This document shows, piece after piece, positions 52,460-60,666 of a stretch of DNA of 64,000 nucleotides (its first letter is position 1; every line of letters starts with the position of its first letter). The notes under the pieces are model-generated. The model did no database searches. It saw nothing but the letters and a program-made list of their open reading frames with translations, and was not told the DNA's origin. This DNA is from Virgibacillus subterraneus (GTDB lineage: Bacteria; Bacillota; Bacilli; Bacillales; Amphibacillaceae): the NCBI RefSeq assembly GCF_900110695.1, contig NZ_FOEH01000003.1, positions 372,001 through 436,000 of the forward strand. Direction: 5' to 3'. Both the position numbers and the translations under genes were made by a program.

Positions 52460-52560
52460 AGGGCTATTATACTTTATTTTGATTCATTGTTAACCATAGT
52501 AATTTTTATCATATCAGTACAGAAGGCATTTTCATTTCTATAAAAGAGCAATTAGTAAAC

Positions 52561-52588
52561 AAAAACGTTCAGGTGAACGTTTTTTTAT
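52561..52588 (+). terminator. Rho-independent terminator hairpin
   Basis: AAAAACGTTCA and TGAACGTTTTTTT mirror each other around GG; no gene ends directly before it on the plus strand. Confidence 0.7.
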
Positions 52589-52689
52589 ATAGTAACTCCA
52601 AGTAGTAATTAGTAGTCTACCTAATTTATTGGTCACATAACCCAAGCTGGGAGAATATTATACTGATGTAAAGAAAGGAGAGGTGTTTA

Positions 52690-53061
52690 GTGTACAACAA
52701 TATGCAGATGAATCCTCATGAATCTCAGGGAGATTACCAACCTGACCAAATTAAAGGGCTATGTAAACAGTATATGAGCTACCATGTCATAGGACAGCTA
52801 AGCGATGGATCGCAGGTTGATGGAATTATCGATAGCATGGATGAGGAAGGTGTGACCATGTTAGTTCCAGAAGAAGTTGATGAAGAACAAATGAACAGAC
52901 AATTTGATTATGGATATGATTATAACTACGGACGGCCTCGAAGAAGATTTCGTCGATTCCGCAGACAGCGATTCCCGTTTCGCTTTTTCAGAAGTTTATT
53001 CCGTTACCCATATTACTACCCTCCTTATCCCTGGTACGGATACGGTGGAGGATTCTATTAA
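52690..53061 (+). CDS. Arg/Tyr-rich small protein, possible coat-like protein
   Basis: 123 residues. Residues ~20-65 (CKQYMSYHVIGQLSDGSQVDGIIDSMDEEGVTMLVP) form a small beta-barrel-like, Sm-like pattern; residues ~75-123 are a strongly basic then Tyr/Pro/Gly-rich tail (RPRRRFRRFRRQRF, YPYYYPPYPWYGYGG). Such tails occur in spore coat and surface proteins, but no sigma-E/K promoter was established. AAAGGAGAGG precedes GTG 52690. Function unknown. Confidence 0.65.
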   Translation: MYNNMQMNPHESQGDYQPDQIKGLCKQYMSYHVIGQLSDGSQVDGIIDSMDEEGVTMLVPEEVDEEQMNRQFDYGYDYNYGRPRRRFRRFRRQRFPFRFFRSLFRYPYYYPPYPWYGYGGGFY

Positions 53062-53082
53062 TAGCTACTTTAAAGGTGATTT

Positions 53083-53110
53083 AAGGCAGTTTAAATGCTG
53101 CCTTTTATTA
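53083..53110 (+). terminator. Rho-independent terminator
   Basis: AAGGCAG (53083-53089) pairs with CTGCCTT (53098-53104), then TTATTATT. Confidence 0.75.
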
Positions 53111-53139
53111 TTGTTTAGGAAATTATAAAGTTTAAGTGC

Positions 53140-53480
53140 TGTGGATAACTGGAATTCCGAATCAGCGACGTCCAGCTCCGACGTACAGGACGTACTAGTG
53201 CCAGTGACGCCACAGGACGTGGCGTTCTCACCGGCCAGCGCCTAGCGCCTAGTGGACTTCCCTCCCCGTGTTTACGATAAGAAATAAAGGATGTTCGACT
53301 AAACCCACCACATCCTGTGGCAACGTCGAACTACCCCACGTCCTGTGGGGCAGCTTACGGTCTTAGGGTATCCTTTATCTCACACGGGTCAGTCCAGTCC
53401 ATACGGCGCTGAACAGGCGCTTGCGCTTTTGTTCTGGAGTTGTACCACTGCTTCGGTAGATTTCAGGTACTAGCGAACAG
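53140..53480. repeat. GC-rich dispersed repeat element of Bacillaceae type
   Basis: Much richer in G+C than surroundings, without an open frame. Internal mirrored motifs CACAGGACGTGG, CACATCCTGTGG and CCCACGTCCTGTGGGG, plus GCGCCTAGCGCC and GGCGCTTGCGC. Layout recalls large repeats found many times in related genomes. It fills the 53111-53497 gap. Confidence 0.6.
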
Positions 53481-53497
53481 TATTAATAACACGAACT

Positions 53498-53722
53498 CTA
53501 AATCTGTTCCTTACTATCATCACTTCGGTATTCTAAAACATCTCCAGGCTGACAATCTAAAGCCTTACAAATACCCTCCAAAGTAGATAATCGAATCGCT
53601 TTTGCCTTTCCATTTTTCAATATAGAAAGATTAGCCATCGTAATTCCAACCCTCTCCGAAAGTTCAGTTACGCTCATTTTCCTTTTAGCCAACATTACAT
53701 CAATATTGATTATAATCGCCAT
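53498..53722 (-). CDS. Small XRE-family regulator (YozG-like)
   Basis: 74 residues, little more than a Cro/CI helix-turn-helix: LAKRKMSVTELSERVGIT, NLSILKNGKAKAIRLSTLE, CKALDCQPGDVLEY. ATG 53722 has GAGGTGAG properly spaced. It lies ~10 bases after the DUF2975 gene, in the usual DUF2975-XRE pair; it probably regulates that operon. Confidence 0.9.
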   Translation of the reverse strand: MAIIINIDVMLAKRKMSVTELSERVGITMANLSILKNGKAKAIRLSTLEGICKALDCQPGDVLEYRSDDSKEQI

Positions 53723-53732
53723 ATTACTCACC

Positions 53733-54215
53733 TCAGACCGTTAATTCATTTTCTGATTTTATATTAATCGCTTCCTGCAAAAGTCTTTGGAGAACAGCAG
53801 CAAAGACAGCAATGACTAATGGAGCAAGAATAAAGAGCATTCCAACCATTATGACACCCGGGGCATCATCTAATTCCGCAAAGATATAGAAGAATGGCAT
53901 ACCAACCACATATAAGCCACTGATTGTCATTGCACAGTATTTTATATTTTTTAGAACTTTTACAGATATTTCCGAGAATGCTTTGTTCTTGTCAATATAA
54001 CTTAAAAGTTTAAAAGCCTGATACAATGCAACGAAAAACGGTATTGCCGATGCATACATAATTATTAAAATGCCATATAGTACATAAGCAAACTCCGAAT
54101 TACTTTCTGCTGCTTCTTTAGCTATGATAGGCAACCCAAATATACACAAAGCAAGAATCGGAAGTCCAATAAGAATAACAGCTATTTTTAAAAAGAGTGT
54201 TGATCCACGTTTCAT
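53733..54215 (-). CDS. DUF2975 family membrane protein
   Basis: 160 residues with four membrane segments (LKIAVILIGLPILALCIFG, YVLYGILIIMYASAIPFF, YCAMTISGLYVVGMPFFYI, MLFILAPLVIAVFAAVL), the DUF2975 pattern. Function unknown, commonly paired with a YozG-type regulator as here. ATG 54215 follows GTGAGGTG. The promoter lies within the AT-rich stretch 54230-54310. Confidence 0.87.
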   Translation of the reverse strand: MKRGSTLFLKIAVILIGLPILALCIFGLPIIAKEAAESNSEFAYVLYGILIIMYASAIPFFVALYQAFKLLSYIDKNKAFSEISVKVLKNIKYCAMTISGLYVVGMPFFYIFAELDDAPGVIMVGMLFILAPLVIAVFAAVLQRLLQEAINIKSENELTV

Positions 54216-54224
54216 AAAAAGCAC

Positions 54225-54702
54225 CTCACTTATTTATTTATCAAATTGACTTTACCATATTATTTATTGTTTTACAATAATAAAATGTTGAATAGTATTA
54301 TATTATTATTGTTTGGGGGATTATTTTTGGTAAGGAAAAAGCATTAACTATTTTATGATGAAGTATTAAAGACATGGTAGCAGGAATGAGGGGGCAAGTG
54401 AGCGGAATGTGGATTTCAAACTAGTAAAGTGGATTGTGATTCCGCTAAATGGTGAAAAAGCCGTCCTGTAAGGTTGGATCGGTTCCTGGTTCCGTTATTT
54501 ACCCAATAACAATGGAAAATGTGATCGAAAAGGGTAAATAGAGGAATAAGGATTACATAACACGATAAAAATAGGCATTTTATAGGAAATAACGGAATGA
54601 GGATCCGCCAAATCTGTGGGCACAATCCTGAACGATTGGGTTCTTTAGTGGAACAAGATGAAAAACGCTCAGATTGTATTTGGATGTTTTTGCTACCTCT
54701 TT
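54225..54702. other. Intergenic region dominated by inverted repeat partner
   Basis: 54230-54320 is very AT-rich and likely holds the leftward DUF2975 promoter. 54429-54628 is the repeat below. No gene seen. Confidence 0.45.
54429..54628. repeat. ~200-bp repeat, inverted partner of 46796-46995
   Basis: Reverse complement of the copy at 46796-46995, sharing GGTTCCTGGTTCCGTTATTT and GGAAATAACGGAATGAGGA. The inner mirrored arm has diverged here. Confidence 0.8.
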
Positions 54703-55629
54703 TTAAATAAAAATGCCAAGCCAAACCCCATTAATCATCGCAAGTATAAGGATGATTTTCTCATATGCAGAGACTTGATAATGATTATCTATCTGCATTT
54801 TGAGGACTAAGAAAATGGCAGTCCCTACCACAGCTAACGTTCCAATCATTGCCCAGATACGATCGGTTCCCAGCCAGACCGCACATAATCCGACCAGTGT
54901 GAAATATAACAGGGCGGGTAAACGACTGAACGCAGATCCGAATTTTTCATAAGCCCAGACGACACTTGTTTTTTTTATAGGAGAAGCGTTTCTATCAGCC
55001 TCTCGATCTGGTATATGATGAACCATTACCCAGGCTAAACAAAATAAGGCATTGATGAGTGCGTTTTGCAGAGCCCATGTCGGGATTGAATCCAACGTCA
55101 GCCAGGCACCGGCAAGCCCAAGTATTAAAACAGACGGAAACATTGATAGCCATTCCCCAATGAAGGGACGATAACTGAGTTGAATTGGACGGAGCGAGTA
55201 TGAAATGGCTCCCCATAAACCGATGGCAAGTAATAGAGCGATTTTAAAGTAACCAAATATGATTAATCCTACGACAATCAAACTTAGTGATAAAATAAGC
55301 CATTTACCCAGCAGCCAGAGTGAAGAAGCAGAAATAACACCAGTCTGAATGACACGACTACCACCTGACAAAATTGCCGGGCTGTTTTGATCTGTTCCTG
55401 ATTTATAGTCAGCGAAGTCATTCAACACATGCGTCAATACTCCGTGAATCAGGAAGGCGCCAAATAGTAATAACAGGAATATCAAGAGCAATTTATTAGG
55501 AGCGACAGTATAATACAAGAATATGGGAAGAACAGTAGAAACTATTGTCGTAATGCTTGAAGAGACTACCGCTATTGACCGTAATAGAATCCAGCTATTT
55601 TTGATTGGGGCTAGTAGCGATTGATTCAT
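54703..55629 (-). CDS. UbiA-family prenyltransferase (MenA-like)
   Basis: 308 residues, about eight membrane segments. First Asp-rich motif NDFADYKSGTD near residues 70-80, second DREAD near 210; these bind Mg-diphosphate of the prenyl donor. Related to 1,4-dihydroxy-2-naphthoate octaprenyltransferase and other aromatic prenyltransferases; substrate not fixed by the sequence. No menaquinone genes adjoin it. Start ATG 55629 has only a weak AGGAGT-like site upstream. Confidence 0.85.
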   Translation of the reverse strand: MNQSLLAPIKNSWILLRSIAVVSSSITTIVSTVLPIFLYYTVAPNKLLLIFLLLLFGAFLIHGVLTHVLNDFADYKSGTDQNSPAILSGGSRVIQTGVISASSLWLLGKWLILSLSLIVVGLIIFGYFKIALLLAIGLWGAISYSLRPIQLSYRPFIGEWLSMFPSVLILGLAGAWLTLDSIPTWALQNALINALFCLAWVMVHHIPDREADRNASPIKKTSVVWAYEKFGSAFSRLPALLYFTLVGLCAVWLGTDRIWAMIGTLAVVGTAIFLVLKMQIDNHYQVSAYEKIILILAMINGVWLGIFI

Positions 55630-55981
55630 TATCTTTTCTAACTCCTTTTTCGTATATCACTTTTACTTTACACTATACCCTTTCTGGAAAGATATGAAAG
55701 CTAGAATTAGTATTTTCGGATGGAGATAAGGTGTCCGGTTATGAATAATTTCATTATTCATAACTACTATCGATTCTCGGGGGCGAAAAGTGGCATGGGG
55801 AGGGAATGTTATTGAAATTTAATATTTGTAAGGCCATTTCTGTATTAAGCGAAATGTGGGCCACGGGCTATTGTCCAGCTTATGAAAGTCATAAAAAATA
55901 GATCTAGGTACAAATATTTGATTTTTATGATAATATTATAGTAATTAATATTGGTAATATATTGAAAATAGGAGGCTAATA
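55630..55981. other. Intergenic region with perfect palindrome
   Basis: Contains the 27-base palindrome at 55738-55764 and an AT-rich promoter-like stretch (TATAATATTA-like near 55930) before the nuclease pair. No gene. Confidence 0.4.
55738..55764. promoter_or_regulatory. Perfect 12-bp inverted repeat (operator-like)
   Basis: GTTATGAATAAT (55738-55749) and ATTATTCATAAC (55753-55764) around TTC. No T-run follows, so an operator between the divergent UbiA and nuclease genes is more likely than a terminator. Confidence 0.5.
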
Positions 55982-56875
55982 GTGGCAACTACGAATCAAG
56001 TTAAATACTTTTCAACAACGGCGCTTTCAAAAGAATTAAAAATGAATGTAAAGGAAGTATTTCAGATTTTACTTGATAATGGCTTAATTGTAAGGGCAAA
56101 TGATAATTGGCTATTAACCGAAAAAGGTAAAGAAAATGGTGGCACGATAAAGAAACACCCAAAAGTTGGAGAATACATAGCTTGGGATGAAAATATAAAA
56201 ACAGATAAAATATTTAACTCTAGTAAGGATAAGCTGCTGAATGCTACAGCATTAAGTAAGCACTTTGGGGTTTCTAAATTTAAAATGAATCCTATCCTAT
56301 CTGAACTGGGTTTTGTACAAAAATCTGTCAAAGGTTGGACAGTAACTAAGCTGGGCACGAGTATCGGTGGGAAACAGCTTGAATATGATAAAACTGGCAT
56401 ACCATATGTAAACTGGCCAGAAAGTATATTACAAAATAAAAGGTTAGTAGAGACAGTCAATGAGTTACAAGGAAATGCAATTGAACAGGTGATTTCTCCT
56501 ACAGAAAATGAATCACTTAATTTTAGAGAAAAATTTGAGGCAAAACATAGATCTGCTGATGGTCACTATGTACGCTCAAGAGCTGAAATGCTGATAGACA
56601 ACTGGCTGTATATGTCTGAAATTGTACACGCATACGAAAGAAAGCTTCCAATTGAAGAAGATGTGTATACAGATTTTTATTTACCGATTGGAAAAGTATA
56701 CATAGAATATTGGGGATTGGAAGATGAGCCAAAGTATGCAAAAAGAAAGCAGGAAAAGCTTAGAATCTATGAGAAGTATGGATTTAACCTAATAGAGTTA
56801 CATGATGCGGACATACAAAATTTAGATGATATCTTGCCGAAGAAGTTGTTAAAATTTGGGATACAGGCGTATTAG
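55982..56875 (+). CDS. Winged-helix / PD-(D/E)XK nuclease-like protein
   Basis: 297 residues. Two N-terminal helix-turn-helix-like units (FSTTALSKELKMNVKEVFQIL; LNATALSKHFGVSKFKMNPIL) at ~8-50 and ~78-125. Residues ~190-297 resemble DUF559/Vsr-like nuclease cores: VRSRAEMLIDNWL, TDFYLPIGKVYIEYWG, and a Lys-rich helix YAKRKQEKLRIYEKYG before NLIEL. The Glu, Asp and Glu-x-Tyr residues could bind metal. Likely a DNA-acting enzyme; target unknown. GTG 55982 follows AGGAGG. In tandem with 56902. Confidence 0.65.
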   Translation: MATTNQVKYFSTTALSKELKMNVKEVFQILLDNGLIVRANDNWLLTEKGKENGGTIKKHPKVGEYIAWDENIKTDKIFNSSKDKLLNATALSKHFGVSKFKMNPILSELGFVQKSVKGWTVTKLGTSIGGKQLEYDKTGIPYVNWPESILQNKRLVETVNELQGNAIEQVISPTENESLNFREKFEAKHRSADGHYVRSRAEMLIDNWLYMSEIVHAYERKLPIEEDVYTDFYLPIGKVYIEYWGLEDEPKYAKRKQEKLRIYEKYGFNLIELHDADIQNLDDILPKKLLKFGIQAY

Positions 56876-56901
56876 GAGGTTATCGTTACTCAAATATTAA
56901 T

Positions 56902-57354
56902 ATGAACAGGGAAAGAGGAATATTTGCCGAGTTTTTGGTAGGGAATGCTTTGATTGCACTTGGAACCGGTAGAGTAGAGTGGGATATTGCAGATGTAAAG
57001 TATAGGGGGAGTCTTATTGAAGTGAAATCTTCAGCGTTTGTGCAAGAATGGGAACAGAGTAAGCTATCTGTTCCAATATTTGATATTGCTAAAAAATATG
57101 AATTTGGTGAATTCGCTTCCTCACGTAATAGACACGCACAAATATATATTTTTGCGCTTTTATTTGAAGAAGACCGCAGCATAATGGATCCTTTAAATAT
57201 GGATCAGTGGGAATTTTATATTCTATCAACAAGCAAGATAAATGAACACTTTGGCGACCAGAAATCAGTTTCTTTAAAACCATTAAAAAAAGTGTGTAAT
57301 TCGGTCGATTATAAGGATATAAAATCTGTAGTGGACGAAATTATTGATAACTAG
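56902..57354 (+). CDS. PD-(D/E)XK nuclease-like protein
   Basis: 150 residues. RGIFAEFLVGNALIAL, then VEWDIADVKYRGSLIEVKSSAFVQ: Asp followed by I-E-V-K-S is the classic restriction-endonuclease-fold active site. The family occurs as a small stand-alone protein of unknown role. The ribosome site AGGAGG overlaps the previous stop but is ~22 bases from this ATG, so translation is probably coupled. With 55982 it forms a two-nuclease unit. Confidence 0.7.
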   Translation: MNRERGIFAEFLVGNALIALGTGRVEWDIADVKYRGSLIEVKSSAFVQEWEQSKLSVPIFDIAKKYEFGEFASSRNRHAQIYIFALLFEEDRSIMDPLNMDQWEFYILSTSKINEHFGDQKSVSLKPLKKVCNSVDYKDIKSVVDEIIDN

Positions 57355-57816
57355 AATGACAATTAAAAGATTTTAAAAAAACAATTTCAGGTAAATCATG
57401 ATGATGGGTATATATATTTCTCTCAATTACTCTTTTACCCCTAAAGCAAACCATTTTAATCTTCTAAATCTGTGATTTCTAAACCTGGAACACCTTCTGT
57501 GACTATAGAATTTGTAACCTTACCTTCTGTTAATCTGCCGAAATGTTTTCCTTTAGCTACACCATAAGATGTTTAATAGAGGCGTGTTTACGATTTCAAA
57601 AGATCGAAAATTGATCTTCTCTAAAGATGCATGGAAATAATGACTTTAAAGATAGAATTATTGGTGCCTATGTTAAAATAAACATATTGTGTGAAGGGTT
57701 GTTCTTTAGTACAGATATAATATAGTTTGTTATCAATTGTGAAGATATTACTTACATAAGTTGTGCAATTGTTGTACGAGAAGCAATTGTATTATTCAAA
57801 TAGAGGTGTTATAAGA
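57355..57816. other. Intergenic region with gene fragment on the minus strand
   Basis: Holds the fragment at 57456-57572. The rest shows nothing coding; GAGGTG before ATG 57817 belongs to the next gene. Confidence 0.4.
57456..57572 (-). pseudogene. Unidentified gene fragment
   Basis: Leftward frame YGVAKGKHFGRLTEGKV then TEGVPGLEITDLED and a stop at 57456-57458. The composition is protein-like, but there is no start or upstream part; family not recognised. Confidence 0.35.
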
Positions 57817-58491
57817 ATGTCTAATAATAATCCTGGTTGTTTGGGGATATTTTTTAAATTTATTGGAAGATCACCAAAAGAGAATGTTAAGGAAGAAACT
57901 AAATTACCGTATGCTATGCGGGATGACTTTTTATCTAATGCGGAGTTATCCTTTTATAAAGTACTTCAGCAATACATAGGAAATAGAGCAATAATATGTC
58001 CCAAGGTTTCTCTGCAAGATATTTTCTTCGTACATGCGAGTAATCAAAGTGAAAGAAGTACCTATAATAATAAAATTAGCAGAAAACATGTTGATTTTCT
58101 GTTGTGTTCAACAGACACGGTAAAACCTATTTGTGGAATTGAATTAGATGATCGATCTCATCAAAGAGCTGATCGAATAGAACGTGATAAATTTGTTGAA
58201 GAAGTTTTTGAAATAGCTAATTTGCGATTAGTTAGATTTCAAAATAAGAAAGCATATTCTTTCGCAGAGATACAAGAAAAACTAGATTCTGTACTTGAAG
58301 ACGTTGATCGAATAGAGTCTAAACATAGTCAGGAAGTAACCACTGATTCTAACAATGGTTCAGTTCCTCAATGTAAAAAATGTGGAGTGCCAATGGTAAA
58401 ACGTGAAGCAAAAAAAGGTGATTATAAAGGACAAGAATTTTATGGCTGTCCTAATTTCCCAAAGTGTAGAGAAGTTGTTTATATTTCATAG
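57817..58491 (+). CDS. DUF2726 nuclease-fold protein with topoisomerase-type zinc ribbon
   Basis: 224 residues. Residues ~40-165 are DUF2726: FLSNAELSFYKVL, PKVSLQDIF, HVDFLL, GIELDDRSH and LRLVRF; the E, D and ELDD residues fit a PD-(D/E)XK-type nuclease core. The C-terminal ~40 residues form a zinc ribbon (CKKCGVPM and FYGCPNFPKC). Probably acts on nucleic acid; role unknown. ATG 57817 is chosen by GAGGTG. Third nuclease-like gene in 2.5 kb. Confidence 0.82.
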   Translation: MSNNNPGCLGIFFKFIGRSPKENVKEETKLPYAMRDDFLSNAELSFYKVLQQYIGNRAIICPKVSLQDIFFVHASNQSERSTYNNKISRKHVDFLLCSTDTVKPICGIELDDRSHQRADRIERDKFVEEVFEIANLRLVRFQNKKAYSFAEIQEKLDSVLEDVDRIESKHSQEVTTDSNNGSVPQCKKCGVPMVKREAKKGDYKGQEFYGCPNFPKCREVVYIS

Positions 58492-58726
58492 GTATTTAAA
58501 ACGGAGTATAATTGATTGGATATCACTAGTGAAACTTGGTTTTAAGCATATTGACAGTATAATGATACAAACATATCCTAATAATAAAAACAAGGCATCA
58601 AGCACCACTTGACGACTACTACAGACCGCATAAGTGCAATTGATCAATTGAAGAAGTAATCGCTTGCCATTGGTAGGGGCGGTTGCTTCATTCTATTTAG
58701 AAGGAGCGTGAAAGGGGACAGCCCAG

Positions 58727-59728
58727 ATGAAATTAAGTGTATTGGATCAGGCACCGATTTCAAGAAATTCCGATGCCAAAGAGACGTTGAATAACACATT
58801 AAAGCTTGCGAGAATAACAGAAGAGTTAGGGTATACAAGGTATTGGGTTGCCGAGCATCACAATACAAATGGATTGGCTAGTACATCGCCGGAAGTACTG
58901 ATTACACGGATTGCATCGCATACAGACACAATACGCGTTGGTTCAGGAGGAGTGCTTCTTCCCCAATATAGCCCGTATAAAGTGGCGGAGAATTTCAAAA
59001 CGCTTGAAGCATTTTTTCCAGATAGAATTGATTTGGGAGTTGGACGTTCTCCGGGTGGATCACAGACTACCCGCTTGGCATTGACCGATAGCGTCAATAA
59101 AAGCCTGCGCGATTTTCCAAGACAGCTAGCCGATTTGCAGGGTTTTCTGCATAATACGTTACCAAAAGAGCATCCGTACCGCATGGTAAAAGCGGCTCCG
59201 CGGTTGGATAGTGTGCCACCAATATGGGTGCTGGGTTTGTCGGAACGAGGTGCCCAGAATGCTGCTGAATTAGGACTTGGATTCGTATTTGGGCATTTTA
59301 TTAAACCAACTAACGGCCAGGCAGTTATGGAAGCATATCGAAACAGTTTTCAATCCTCGCCAAGCCTTGACCAGCCAGAAACGATGGTATGTATATTTGT
59401 TGTGTGCGCCGACACGCAAGAAGAGGCAGAAGAACTGGCTTTGAGTCAGGACAAGTGGCTATTAAGTGTCGGAAAGGGAGCGGATACGAAGGTTCCTTCG
59501 ATTGAAGAAGTGAAGAAGAAAAAATTCAGCGATGAAGAATTAAACGAAATCAAGAAAAACCGTGATCGCTGTATTATCGGAACACCGGAAAAGGTCAAAA
59601 ATGAACTGATGCGTCTCAGTGAGTTTTATCAGACAGATGAATTTATGATCATAACCAATATTTATGATTTTGATGCAAAAGTAAATTCGTATAGGTTGCT
59701 TGCAGAAGCTTTTGATATTGAAAAATGA
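58727..59728 (+). CDS. LLM-class flavin-dependent monooxygenase (luciferase-like)
   Basis: 333 residues. LSVLDQAPISRN and YWVAEHHNTNGLASTSPEVL match the luciferase-like MsnO8 group; VGSGGVLLPQYSPYKVAENF and DLGVGRSPGGS follow. It would use reduced FMN and O2 on an unknown substrate. AAAGGGGAC upstream of the ATG. A long hairpin (GAAGTAATCGC with GCGGTTGCTTC, ~58648-58685) occupies the leader. Confidence 0.88.
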   Translation: MKLSVLDQAPISRNSDAKETLNNTLKLARITEELGYTRYWVAEHHNTNGLASTSPEVLITRIASHTDTIRVGSGGVLLPQYSPYKVAENFKTLEAFFPDRIDLGVGRSPGGSQTTRLALTDSVNKSLRDFPRQLADLQGFLHNTLPKEHPYRMVKAAPRLDSVPPIWVLGLSERGAQNAAELGLGFVFGHFIKPTNGQAVMEAYRNSFQSSPSLDQPETMVCIFVVCADTQEEAEELALSQDKWLLSVGKGADTKVPSIEEVKKKKFSDEELNEIKKNRDRCIIGTPEKVKNELMRLSEFYQTDEFMIITNIYDFDAKVNSYRLLAEAFDIEK

Positions 59729-59877
59729 TGTAGGGACTGAAGTGAACATCTTCAAATATATTGACAGTATAAATATAGTGTCAGTGTCGCTATTAGTGAA
59801 AGACTAAATTGCGCTACTAAACTTAATGCTTCAAATGTTGTCATCCTACTACATCCCTTCTATAAGGAAGATGGCGC

Positions 59878-59896
59878 GGGACAAGGGTCCTGTCCC
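59878..59896. repeat. GGGACA palindrome, copy 3
   Basis: GGGACAAGGGTCCTGTCCC, like 37321 and 37906, placed just upstream of the response-regulator promoter. Confidence 0.6.
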
Positions 59897-59908
59897 CATT
59901 GTCCCTTG

Positions 59909-59940
59909 TTCATCTGCTGTTCATATTTTGGTTTTATAAT
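59909..59940 (+). promoter_or_regulatory. Response-regulator box and -10 region
   Basis: Two TTCAT direct repeats (59909-59913 and 59920-59924) 11 bases apart, one helical turn, typical of OmpR-type binding; TATAAT at 59935-59940. Suggests autoregulation of the two-component operon. Confidence 0.5.
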
Positions 59941-59988
59941 GATTTGTTGGGTAGGTTATTATATGAAATGGTAGGAGGGGTGAATAGG

Positions 59989-60666
59989 ATGACTTCGATT
60001 TTAATTGTTGATGATGATATAAACATTTTGAATCTAGTAGATATCTATTTGACTAGGGCAGGGTACCGGGTCTTCAAAGCAAGTGATGGGATGGAAGCAT
60101 TAGAAAGTATAGAAGGAATACATATTAATCTTGCTGTTGTTGACGTCATGATGCCTGAGATGGATGGATTTCAATTGACTCAACAACTTAGAGAAGATTT
60201 CGATATCCCTGTAATTCTGCTAACCGCTAAGGGTGAAATGGACGATAAAGAAAAAGGCTTTCGCTCGGGTTCTGATGATTATGTTGTTAAGCCGTTCGAA
60301 CCGAAAGAGTTGTTGTTTCGTATCCAGGCAGTTTTGCGACGGTATGATAAACAGAGTGATATGGTTAATAAGGTTGGAGAAGTCACCATCAATAGGAAAA
60401 GCTATGAAGTTCAAGTGGGAAACCAGATTCTTTTAATGCCACTAAAAGAATTTGAATTGCTTTCGCTACTGATTTCCCGTCCTAATCAAGTTTTTACCCG
60501 AAATTATCTGATTGAAAATATTTGGGGGCTTGATTTTGAAGGGGATGACCGTACTGTTGATGTCCACATTAAACGGATACGGGAGCGATTAACTAAACTG
60601 ACCGATGTTATTGCTATTGTTACAGTTCGCGGTGTTGGGTATCGATTAGAGGTGCGCCAGCCATGA
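59989..60666 (+). CDS. OmpR-family response regulator
   Basis: 225 residues. Acidic D8-D10, phospho-acceptor D52 (VVDVMMPEMDG), KPFEPKE lysine; winged helix LMPLKEFELLSLLISRP ending VRGVGYRLE. ATG 59989 follows TAGGAGGGG. Overlaps the kinase gene by four bases. The kinase and MMPL exporter genes follow in the same direction. Confidence 0.92.
   Translation: MTSILIVDDDINILNLVDIYLTRAGYRVFKASDGMEALESIEGIHINLAVVDVMMPEMDGFQLTQQLREDFDIPVILLTAKGEMDDKEKGFRSGSDDYVVKPFEPKELLFRIQAVLRRYDKQSDMVNKVGEVTINRKSYEVQVGNQILLMPLKEFELLSLLISRPNQVFTRNYLIENIWGLDFEGDDRTVDVHIKRIRERLTKLTDVIAIVTVRGVGYRLEVRQP

Larger units (their letters stand above)
52338..52689. other. Intergenic region with orphan antisense RNA locus and terminator
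   Basis: Holds the antitoxin-like RNA copy, then a perfect terminator hairpin at 52561-52588 and nothing else recognised. Confidence 0.5.

Noticed and set aside
53140-53480. Origin-like or CRISPR-like array because of repeated palindromes
   Set aside because: Motifs are not evenly spaced, there are no unique spacers, no cas genes and no DnaA-box cluster.
55982-57354. Classical restriction-modification system
   Set aside because: No methyltransferase or specificity subunit is present in the neighbourhood.
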